64,000 nucleotides of DNA from Gp6-AA40 sp036274155 (GTDB taxonomy: Bacteria; Acidobacteriota; Vicinamibacteria; Vicinamibacterales; UBA2999): NCBI GenBank assembly GCA_036274155.1, contig DASUGH010000052.1, positions 32,179 through 96,178 on the forward strand, written 5' to 3'. Position 1 is the stretch's first letter. Every line of letters starts with the position of its first letter. The position numbers and the translations under genes are program-made. This document shows positions 27,271-34,712 of the stretch, in pieces. A model generated the notes under the pieces. The model had not been told where the DNA came from. It searched no databases and worked only from the letters and a program-made list of their open reading frames with translations.

Positions 27271-30200
27271 ATGAGCGTTATGCAGCGCAGGCTCGTTCGT
27301 ATCGCCGCTGGTGGCCTGGCGTGCGCGCTGCTCGTCGTGGCGGGCGGAAACGTCCTGCGGCGCGCGGTGCTCGGTGCCGACAGCCGGGAGGCGAGCGCGC
27401 GCGTTCAGGCGGAGGTACGCGAAGCGTTCGCGTCGATGACCGCCGAGTTGCGCGACATCGGCGAACTGTCCGGCGCCCCGGCCGACGTTCGGCTCGCCGC
27501 CGCCGGCAACGATCAGGCAACCGAGCGCTTGTTTGCGGCCACGGCGGCCGTCGTCGCCGCTCACCCTGGCCTCGACCTCGCGCTGACCACGTACACCCCG
27601 AAAGGCCGTCCACTGGCCTGGGCCGGCCGGCCGACCGAGTTCGATCGCCTCCAGGGAAGAGGCGACCGCCTCCTGGGAGGGGAAGCCTGGTTCCTCGTTC
27701 AGGGCGACCCTGGCTTCCGCCTGATCTACGTGAAGCCGATCGAGGAAGCGGCCGCGCGCTCGGGCGCAGGCGCGCGGGTCGGAACCCTCGTCGCCGAACG
27801 GCCGCTGTCCATGGTCACCCGCGGCGGCGCCGTAACCGCATCGACTCGCGACTGCGGCGCGAGCGACGCGTACTGCTTCCCGACGCGGCTCGGTCCGGTC
27901 GCCATCACCCTGCCATTCGAGACGCTCGGCGCATCCCTGCCCGATGAGGACAGCTTCGTCGTCCAATCCCCCACTGGCGACCCACTCTTTACTGCCACCG
28001 CGAGGCCCGAGGATCTTGCCCTCACTCACGAACGGTGGCGGAGCGCCAGCAGGTCCTTCACCCTCATGGTCATCGCCGCGACGCTGTTGCTCATGGTGGG
28101 ACCGCTCCTGGATCGCAGGAACCGGGCGCGCCTGGCGACATCCTTCCTGTTGACGACGATGGCGGCGGCGGCCCTGGTTGTCGCCGGCCGCACCACCATG
28201 AGCCTGGCGTCGTTTGCCGACTGGACCGACGCGCGGCTGTTTTCGAGCGCCACGTACGCATCCTTTCTGCCCCGCCGCGTCGCTGGAACGGGCCTTCTGA
28301 GCGTCCTCACCGATCGCCTGCTGATTTCTCCATTCGATTTCGTGCTGACGGCGCTCACGATGGCCGCCCTCGCGCTGCTCGGTCTCGTGGCGGTCGAACG
28401 ATGGCGGCTGAGCGCCGCGCGCAGCCGCTACGGCCTTGCCTCTGGAGTGCGATGGGCCGGCTATCTGGCAGCACAGTTGGCTGCTGGAACGCTGCTGGCG
28501 GCCATTCTGCTCGGTCACGAGTCGTTGCTGCGCAACACGATTGCGCAGACGACGCTCGACCTCGTGCATTTCTCGTTTCAGCCCTGGGACGCGAGCCGCA
28601 CGGCGCTGCAGGTGGGTCTCATCATCGCCAACGCCACGGCTGCCGCCCTCGGCGTCGTCGTGTTGCGAGCTGCTCGCGTACCCTGGCGGCTGAACAGAGG
28701 CGACTGGCGGGTCAGCATACCGACCGTGATGTGCTGGGCCGCTCCGCTCATCGTCTGGCAGACGCTCACTGGCGCTCACGCCGAGCAGCAGCTGCCGCTG
28801 ATTGTCGCGGCCGGAGTGGTCATCGCATGCGCTGCGACCGCCACGCGGCTCGAAGCGCGATACCGTCACGGATCGCAGGCGTTTCGACTGACGCTTCTCG
28901 CCCTTGGATTCATCGTCCCGGCGCTTGGGTTCTATCCGGCACTGTTTCACGAGGCCGGGCGGTCGAAGGTGCAGCTGGTGGAAACACGATACGCCAGCGA
29001 AGTGCTGAACCAGCGGCAGACGCTGCAGTACCAGTTGAATCAGAGCCTGGCAGAAATCGACGCGCTCGAGGACCTCGACGCGTTCACCCGCACGTCATCG
29101 CGGGCGTCCGACTCGCCGACGACCGATCTGGCGTTCGAGGTGTGGCGGCAGACGGCGCTCGCGCTGTACCCCATCACGTCGTCGATCGAGCTGTACGACG
29201 GCAACGACAATCTGGTGAGCCGATTCGCGTTCAATCTGCCGGAGGACCTCACGTCGACGCCGCGGTCCGAGGAGGATCAGTGCAACTGGCTGTTCTACGG
29301 CGAGGTCTCGGCGTTCTTCGCCGAAGAGCGGCCGGTGCTTCACGCCGGGCGCAATCTCTGCACGGACGGCCGCCGGCAGGGGTCCATCGTCGTGCACGCG
29401 ATGCTCGACTACGAGAACCTTCCGTTCATCTCCTCGCGGACGCCCTACCGCCAGCTGTTTCGCCCCGCTGACACGCGGTCGGGTGAGGAAGACAGCACTC
29501 GCGCCGCCCATTCGTCGCTTTACGCGCTGAGCGGCCGCGACGTCGAGTTCGCTTTCTACGGCTGGAGCTTCACGCCGTTGTATCCAACCAACCAGCCGGC
29601 GTGGCAGTTCGACAACGAGGTTCGCGATCTGCTGGCGAACGACCCGCTGCGGGTTCCCATGTGGCGGAAGCTCGACCGGGCCGGTGAACAATACGACGTC
29701 TACCTGCTGAACGACCGGAGCGGCATCTACGCGCTCGGGTTCCCGGTTGTGACGCCGCTCGGCCATCTCGTCAACGTCGCCGAGCTCACTCTGCTCGGTT
29801 TCTGCACCTATCTGTTGTTGCTGACCGGCAATGCCGTCTTCTCCGCGATCAGCAGGACGGTCAAGGCGCCCGCGTTGCTGCGCGAGATTCGCGCCAGCTT
29901 CTATCGCAAGCTCTTTCTGGCGTTTGTCGCGGCCGTGATCCTCCCGGTTGCCGCGCTCGCGCTCGTCACACGCAACTATGTCGTCCAGGAGATGCGCTCG
30001 GCGGTCGAGCAGGAGGCGGTTCGGAAGGCATCCGATGCCAGACGGGTCGTCGAGGACCTCGTCACGCAGCTGCGCATCGGGCTCGACGACAACCTGATGG
30101 TATGGGTGAGCCGGCTCATCGATCAGGACGTCAACGTGTTCGAGGGTCCGACACTCGTCGCCACGAGTGAGCGCAACCTGTTTGCCGACCGCTCGCTGCC

Positions 30201-31332
30201 TACGCGTGCCCCGGCCGATGTCTACTGGGCGCTGCAGCTCAAGAACGAAGCGGCGACGGTGACGCACGAACGAGTCGGCTCGCTGGAGGAATATCTCGTG
30301 GCGGCGACGCCGCTGACCGTGAGGCAGGCCGGCGCGATGCTCACCGTGCCGCTGACGTCCGGCCAGCAGGAAATCGAGAACCGCATCGCGACGCTCAACC
30401 GCCACATGCTGCTCGGTGCCCTGCTCTTCATCCTGGCCGGAGCGGGACTCGGCTACTCGATGGCGGAACGGATCTCGGATCCGGTCAACCGGCTCACAAG
30501 GGCCACCCGGCGCATCTCGCGCGGCGATCTCGATGCCTTCATCGTCGCGAGATCATCGGATGAACTGCGCCGTCTGGTCGAAGACTTCAACAGCATGGCG
30601 GCCGAACTGAAGCGTCAGCAGCAGGCGCTCGAACGAACGCATCGTCTCGAGGCGTGGGCGGAGATGGCGCGCCAGGTCGCGCACGACATCAAGAATCCGC
30701 TGACGCCGATTCAGCTCACCGCCGAGCACCTGCGCCGCGTGCACGCCGATCGAGGCGCGCCGCTCAGCCCGGTGCTCGAGGAATGCGTCGGAACCATCCT
30801 CACCCAGGTCCGGCTGCTACGTCAGATCGCGTCCGAGTTCTCGAGCTTCGCATCGTCGCCGATCGCCAAACCGTCGGTCGTCGGTGTCTCGGATGTGCTC
30901 TCCGAGCTCTTGCGGTCGTACCAGGTGGGTCTGCACGACCGGATACAGTTCGCTGTCGACGTGCCCGCCACGCTGCCGCCGGTGTTCGCGGACCGGACGT
31001 TGATCACCCGGGCGCTGACCAACATCATCGAGAACGCGCTGCATGCGATGCCGGGCGCCGGCACACTGACCGTAACGGCTCACGAGGCGGACGGGAGTAT
31101 CCGGATCAAGGTGTCGGATACCGGCGCCGGTATGGATCCAGAAGCGTTGAGCCGCGCCTTCGAACCCTATTTTTCGACGAAGGCGACCGGGACCGGACTT
31201 GGCTTGCCGATCGCCAAGCGGAACGTCGAGCTGAACGGTGGATCGATCGCCGTGACGAGCGAGCGTCTCCGTGGAACGACCGTGGAGATTACGCTGCCGA
31301 TCGCCTCGCAGACTAATGGGGTCAGGTCTTGA
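27271..31332 (+). CDS. Very large NtrY-like membrane sensor histidine kinase
   Basis: A 1353-residue kinase. The N-terminal half has one anchor (about 9-27), then a run of about eight membrane helices between residues 258 and 555. A large extracytoplasmic region (about 560-830) is flanked by further helices near 840, 880 and 1045. A HAMP domain (about 1065-1115) is followed by HisKA with the phospho-acceptor His1138 in ARQVAHDIKNPLTPIQLTAE and HATPase_c motifs NIIENALHAMPG, DTGAGMDPE and GTGLGLPIAKR. The H-box is of NtrY type. No response regulator gene is adjacent. The last residues, GVRS plus stop, are encoded inside an inverted-repeat element. Confidence 0.88.
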   Translation: MSVMQRRLVRIAAGGLACALLVVAGGNVLRRAVLGADSREASARVQAEVREAFASMTAELRDIGELSGAPADVRLAAAGNDQATERLFAATAAVVAAHPGLDLALTTYTPKGRPLAWAGRPTEFDRLQGRGDRLLGGEAWFLVQGDPGFRLIYVKPIEEAAARSGAGARVGTLVAERPLSMVTRGGAVTASTRDCGASDAYCFPTRLGPVAITLPFETLGASLPDEDSFVVQSPTGDPLFTATARPEDLALTHERWRSASRSFTLMVIAATLLLMVGPLLDRRNRARLATSFLLTTMAAAALVVAGRTTMSLASFADWTDARLFSSATYASFLPRRVAGTGLLSVLTDRLLISPFDFVLTALTMAALALLGLVAVERWRLSAARSRYGLASGVRWAGYLAAQLAAGTLLAAILLGHESLLRNTIAQTTLDLVHFSFQPWDASRTALQVGLIIANATAAALGVVVLRAARVPWRLNRGDWRVSIPTVMCWAAPLIVWQTLTGAHAEQQLPLIVAAGVVIACAATATRLEARYRHGSQAFRLTLLALGFIVPALGFYPALFHEAGRSKVQLVETRYASEVLNQRQTLQYQLNQSLAEIDALEDLDAFTRTSSRASDSPTTDLAFEVWRQTALALYPITSSIELYDGNDNLVSRFAFNLPEDLTSTPRSEEDQCNWLFYGEVSAFFAEERPVLHAGRNLCTDGRRQGSIVVHAMLDYENLPFISSRTPYRQLFRPADTRSGEEDSTRAAHSSLYALSGRDVEFAFYGWSFTPLYPTNQPAWQFDNEVRDLLANDPLRVPMWRKLDRAGEQYDVYLLNDRSGIYALGFPVVTPLGHLVNVAELTLLGFCTYLLLLTGNAVFSAISRTVKAPALLREIRASFYRKLFLAFVAAVILPVAALALVTRNYVVQEMRSAVEQEAVRKASDARRVVEDLVTQLRIGLDDNLMVWVSRLIDQDVNVFEGPTLVATSERNLFADRSLPTRAPADVYWALQLKNEAATVTHERVGSLEEYLVAATPLTVRQAGAMLTVPLTSGQQEIENRIATLNRHMLLGALLFILAGAGLGYSMAERISDPVNRLTRATRRISRGDLDAFIVARSSDELRRLVEDFNSMAAELKRQQQALERTHRLEAWAEMARQVAHDIKNPLTPIQLTAEHLRRVHADRGAPLSPVLEECVGTILTQVRLLRQIASEFSSFASSPIAKPSVVGVSDVLSELLRSYQVGLHDRIQFAVDVPATLPPVFADRTLITRALTNIIENALHAMPGAGTLTVTAHEADGSIRIKVSDTGAGMDPEALSRAFEPYFSTKATGTGLGLPIAKRNVELNGGSIAVTSERLRGTTVEITLPIASQTNGVRS

Positions 31333-31447
31333 ATCCCTACTTTTTTCACGCTCTGACCCCGCGGGATCACTTGCGCCGTTGAGGTTTGGCAGTCGATCAA
31401 GCGCGGGGTCAGAGCGTGAAAAAAGTAGGGATTCAAGACCTGACCCC
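31318..31447. repeat. Perfect 43-bp inverted repeat (REP/BIME-like element)
   Basis: Arms 31318-31360 and 31405-31447 are exact reverse complements around a 44-bp spacer. Each arm is itself bounded by GGGGTCAG and CTGACCCC, so each can also fold as a separate hairpin, as in paired REP sequences. The element starts inside the histidine kinase reading frame and supplies its stop codon. Known RAYT (Y1 transposase)-linked REP elements have this look; no transposase gene is present here. It may also act as a bidirectional terminator between the kinase and pssA. Confidence 0.85.
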
Positions 31448-31504
31448 AATTCACCCCGCTTTGGAGTCGTTTGCGGGAACGTGATTGTCCTCTGGCTGGT
31501 CGTG

Positions 31505-32293
31505 TTAGGGGCGCCGGCGCAGCCGGGTCCAGGCCAGGCCGACGATCCCGGATACCAGGTAGGTGTAAGCCAGCACGATCAGCATGACCTCGGGTTGCGC
31601 CGCGACGAGGGCGATGCCGAGTGCCAGGAGGAGCAGGACGGGATAGCTGCGCCGCGACTGCAGATCGAGTGTCTTGAAGCTTCTGAACCGGATCGTGCTC
31701 ACCATGAGGAGCGCCGGCACCAGGACCATCGCCAACGCCGGAACGGCGTGCACCGTCGAACCGAACCCTGCTGGATACGCGAACACGGTTGCCGCCGGAA
31801 CAGCGGCCGCCGCGGGGCTGGGAAGTCCCGCGAAGTACCGCTTGTCCTGCGTTGCCGCTTGAATGTTGAACCGCGCCAGCCGCACAGCCGCAGCAGCCAC
31901 GAACAGAAAGCCCGCGGCCCAGCCGATTCGCCCGAGCGGCCGGAGACCCCACGAGAACGCCAGGATCGCAGGAGCCACTCCAAACGAGATCACGTCGGCG
32001 AGCGAATCGAACTGCACACCGAACTCGCTCGTCGAGCCGGTCATTCGCGCCACACGCCCGTCGAGGATGTCGAGCACGATCGCAAACCCGATGAACGGAG
32101 CGGCGGTGGCGTACTCTCCCCGCATCGCATAGACGATGCACGCGTAGCCACAGAACATGTTGGCCATCGTGAACAGACTGGGGAGCAGATAGGCGCCTCG
32201 CCGGAAGCGACGCGCAGGCCGATCGTCACGCCGGCGTCTGAGCGGCGTCAGGATCCGTAAGCGTCGCGACACAGGTCCCTGCCCGTCGTGCAC
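31505..32293 (-). CDS. pssA: CDP-diacylglycerol-serine O-phosphatidyltransferase
   Basis: Makes phosphatidylserine from CDP-diacylglycerol and serine in the inner membrane. The CDP-alcohol phosphotransferase signature DG-x2-AR-x8-G-x3-D-x3-D is intact, from DGRVAR to QFDSLAD. About seven membrane segments surround it. The GTG at 32293 was chosen because GGAGG lies 6 bases upstream, one base after the psd stop. A TTG at 32314 and a GTG at 32272 are alternatives. About 262 residues. It is co-transcribed with psd, which uses its product. Confidence 0.9.
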   Translation of the reverse strand: MHDGQGPVSRRLRILTPLRRRRDDRPARRFRRGAYLLPSLFTMANMFCGYACIVYAMRGEYATAAPFIGFAIVLDILDGRVARMTGSTSEFGVQFDSLADVISFGVAPAILAFSWGLRPLGRIGWAAGFLFVAAAAVRLARFNIQAATQDKRYFAGLPSPAAAAVPAATVFAYPAGFGSTVHAVPALAMVLVPALLMVSTIRFRSFKTLDLQSRRSYPVLLLLALGIALVAAQPEVMLIVLAYTYLVSGIVGLAWTRLRRRP

Positions 32294-32294
32294 G

Positions 32295-32987
32295 TCATGC
32301 CTCCACGGTAACAACGGGCGTATCGGCCGACTCCGGCTGTTCCATCATGGGACGAACCTGAGCCGGTAATTCCGCCAGCCGCGTGATCCCCCCGGTGACG
32401 CGGTCGCCGACGCGGGTGAGCAGCGTGGAGTCCCGGGGCAGGAACACGTCCATTCGCGACCCGAATTTCATGACGCCGAACCGATCGCCGGCGCGGACGG
32501 TATCACCCGCCTTCACCCGGCAGACGATGCGGCGCGCGAGCACTCCGACGATCTGCCGGACCACGACGCGGTATCCTGCCTGCTCGACCACCACTTCCGT
32601 GTATTCGTTCAGCTCCGTCGCGTCGTGGCGATAGGCCGGCAGGAAGCGGCCGGGATGGTAGCGGACGCTCAGAATGCGGCCGCCCACCGGCATGCGGTTG
32701 ACGTGCACGTCCATTGGCGACAGAAAGATGCTGATCTGATGCCAGGCCGACTTTGGAAACCCCTGCGCTGTCGGCTCACCCGCGACCATCACCCGTCCGT
32801 CGGCAGGAGACAACACGGCCGTGGCCGGCGCATCGATGACCCGGTTGGGATCGCGAAAGAAGAAGAGGAAGAAGAGCGGCAGCAGGAGAAGAAGCGCGCC
32901 GAACAGCTGGCTTGCAACCGCACTGACGATGAGAGCCAGAATGAAGCCGCCCAGGACGAAAGGCCAACCAGCGGGATCGATACGCAT
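32295..32987 (-). CDS. psd: Phosphatidylserine decarboxylase
   Basis: Converts phosphatidylserine to phosphatidylethanolamine. The 230-residue protein is the short, PSD-A-like type. It has two membrane segments near residues 8-45 and conserved SPADGRVMVAGE and FLSPMDVHVNRMPV motifs. KFGSRMDVFLP includes the Gly-Ser pair at which the proenzyme cuts itself to make the pyruvoyl cofactor. It is followed directly by pssA. Confidence 0.92.
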   Translation of the reverse strand: MRIDPAGWPFVLGGFILALIVSAVASQLFGALLLLLPLFFLFFFRDPNRVIDAPATAVLSPADGRVMVAGEPTAQGFPKSAWHQISIFLSPMDVHVNRMPVGGRILSVRYHPGRFLPAYRHDATELNEYTEVVVEQAGYRVVVRQIVGVLARRIVCRVKAGDTVRAGDRFGVMKFGSRMDVFLPRDSTLLTRVGDRVTGGITRLAELPAQVRPMMEQPESADTPVVTVEA

Positions 32988-33066
32988 AGGGTGAGTCCGG
33001 GCAGCTATCCGCGAACGAGCGAACGCCGCTGCCCGGTCCCGTCAGGAGAGATCGTAACGCCGCAAC

Positions 33067-33309
33067 TCAGGCGGGGTGGCGGTGTCCCGCCGAAAAGCCG
33101 CGAGCAATCTCCTCCATTTGATCTTTGAGTGCGAGCTTCCACTTCTTAATCTGAGATTCTTCGACTTGCTCGGAGGCTGACAGGTAATGGCGTTCGGTGA
33201 GTTCGTGGAGGCGATCGTCCAACTGATGGTGACGTTCGGCGAGCTGGCGGTACTGTTCGTTGTTTTGCAGCAACAGGTTCCTTACTTCCTGTGCCTCAAC
33301 TGCGTTCAT
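33067..33309 (-). CDS. YdcH/DUF465-family small coiled-coil protein
   Basis: An 80-residue helical protein with the YdcH/DUF465 pattern: LAERHHQLDDRLHELTERHY, then a hydrophilic linker and IKKWKLALKDQMEEIAR. The cellular role of the family is unknown. It stands alone between psd and rimI, with a roughly 140-bp upstream gap that is AT-richer than its neighbours and likely holds its promoter. Confidence 0.8.
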   Translation of the reverse strand: MNAVEAQEVRNLLLQNNEQYRQLAERHHQLDDRLHELTERHYLSASEQVEESQIKKWKLALKDQMEEIARGFSAGHRHPA

Positions 33310-33451
33310 GGCCGCACCCTCCTCTCTTGGACTGGGGTCAACGGGAGGCGTCCGTATCTACTACGCGCACCTTAACATACCGAACGACAATGTCAATTCC
33401 AAAAGGTAAGCTGCTGCGCTCAAAAGAGTTACCGACGAGTGGCCGCAGACG

Positions 33452-33925
33452 TCAGCATTCGTCGCGCCAGAGGATGAGCGCGTCTTCCACCGGGCTGGAG
33501 TAGTAGTTAGGGCGGACGCCGGCCACGTAAAAGCCGAGCCGCTCATAGAGCCGCCGGGCTCCCGAATTCGAAGCCCTCACCTCGAGCGTTGCGCGGCGGG
33601 CGCCAAGCCGACGGCCCTCCGCGAAGACGCGGTCCATGATCGCCGTTCCAATCCCCAGCCCGCGATGTTCAGGCCGCACGGCGACGTTGTTGATGTGAAT
33701 CTCGTCGAAGACGAGCCAGAATGCGCAGAACCCTGCAACCTGGCAGTCCGGAGTGCGCGCCACGTAGATGTGGCAGACCGATCGATTCTGAAGCTCCCAG
33801 GCGTACATCTCTTTCGTCCACGGGTTCGTGAACGACTCCGACTCGACGGCCAGCACGCCGTCGAGGTCGGAGTCGCCGGACAGTGGATCGATCCAGAAGC
33901 GGAGAGCGTCAGATGGCTCGCGCAT
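33452..33925 (-). CDS. rimI: Ribosomal-protein-alanine N-acetyltransferase RimI
   Basis: GNAT acetyltransferase that modifies ribosomal protein S18. The ATG at 33925 (MREPSDALRFW) overlaps the end of tsaB by 17 bp. The 157-residue protein shows the RimI pattern ESFTNPWTKEMYAWELQN, the acetyl-CoA loop VRPEHRGLGIGTAIMD and a C-terminal LGFYVAGVRPNYYSSPVEDA. Pairing with tsaB is a very common order and supports the assignment. Confidence 0.92.
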   Translation of the reverse strand: MREPSDALRFWIDPLSGDSDLDGVLAVESESFTNPWTKEMYAWELQNRSVCHIYVARTPDCQVAGFCAFWLVFDEIHINNVAVRPEHRGLGIGTAIMDRVFAEGRRLGARRATLEVRASNSGARRLYERLGFYVAGVRPNYYSSPVEDALILWRDEC

Positions 33926-34601
33926 CCCTCGAGATCTCGGCATCGGACCGCCGGACGTACAGCGGCCGAATCGCATCGGGCGCAGGATGCTGCCCGGCGC
34001 GGGCAGACGCCATCGCCAACCTTGCCACCGTCCCGGCAAGGAGCGGCGCCGGTGGCTCGGCGATGGTCGCCGCCGGCAGGATGCGGCGAATCAGGTCGGC
34101 ATAGAGCGGCACGCCATCCCCGATCAGCAATGGAGGGCGCCCGCGCAATCGACCGAGCACCGCCGCCGGCGGCTCGACGGTGGGCGCTTCGAGCTGACGG
34201 CCGCCGCTATAGAGCGCGGCATAAATCTCGCCGCGCCATGCGTCGATCCAGGTGGCCACGTCAGGCATGGCGCCCGCGCCCCGGTAGTTCGATTCCGCGA
34301 TCGCCGCCAGCGCGTCGAGCGACGACACGCCGATGAGCGGTTTGGCGGTCGCAAACGCCAATCCCTGCATCGCCGCGATGCCGACGCGCAACCCGGTGAA
34401 CGATCCAGGGCCGGTTGCGACAGCAAACAGGTCGATGTCGGCGAGCGACAAGCGGTTCCGGTCGAGCAGCGTCATGAGCGACAGCGGCAGCTGCTCCGCG
34501 TGCGAACGGCCCGCGTCCCCCGGCTCTTCGCGAACCTCGTCGTCGCGCGCAATCGCACAACTTCCCTCGCGCGTGCTGGTGTCGAGCGCCAGGACGATCA
34601 C
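33909..34601 (-). CDS. tsaB: tRNA threonylcarbamoyladenosine synthesis protein TsaB
   Basis: Non-catalytic partner of TsaD in t6A tRNA modification. The 230-residue ASKHA-fold protein begins with the family hallmark MIVLALDTSTREGSCAI and has AVATGPGSFTGLRVGIAAMQGLA. The start codon is GTG. It overlaps rimI. The divergent mutS gene begins about 110 bp away. Confidence 0.93.
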   Translation of the reverse strand: MIVLALDTSTREGSCAIARDDEVREEPGDAGRSHAEQLPLSLMTLLDRNRLSLADIDLFAVATGPGSFTGLRVGIAAMQGLAFATAKPLIGVSSLDALAAIAESNYRGAGAMPDVATWIDAWRGEIYAALYSGGRQLEAPTVEPPAAVLGRLRGRPPLLIGDGVPLYADLIRRILPAATIAEPPAPLLAGTVARLAMASARAGQHPAPDAIRPLYVRRSDAEISRDARAI

Positions 34602-34712
34602 GGGATAATAGTAACAACGCAGAATGCCAGGCCGAATGTCCCTGGCGGACCGGTCCGCCTGACACCCGTAAACCTCCAGCTTGATCAGACACCGCTCGTG
34701 ACGTCACCCTCC

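Noticed and set aside
33828..34712. N-terminal extension of MutS.
   Set aside because: It is antisense to tsaB and rimI and does not resemble any MutS; the normal start motif is at 34713.
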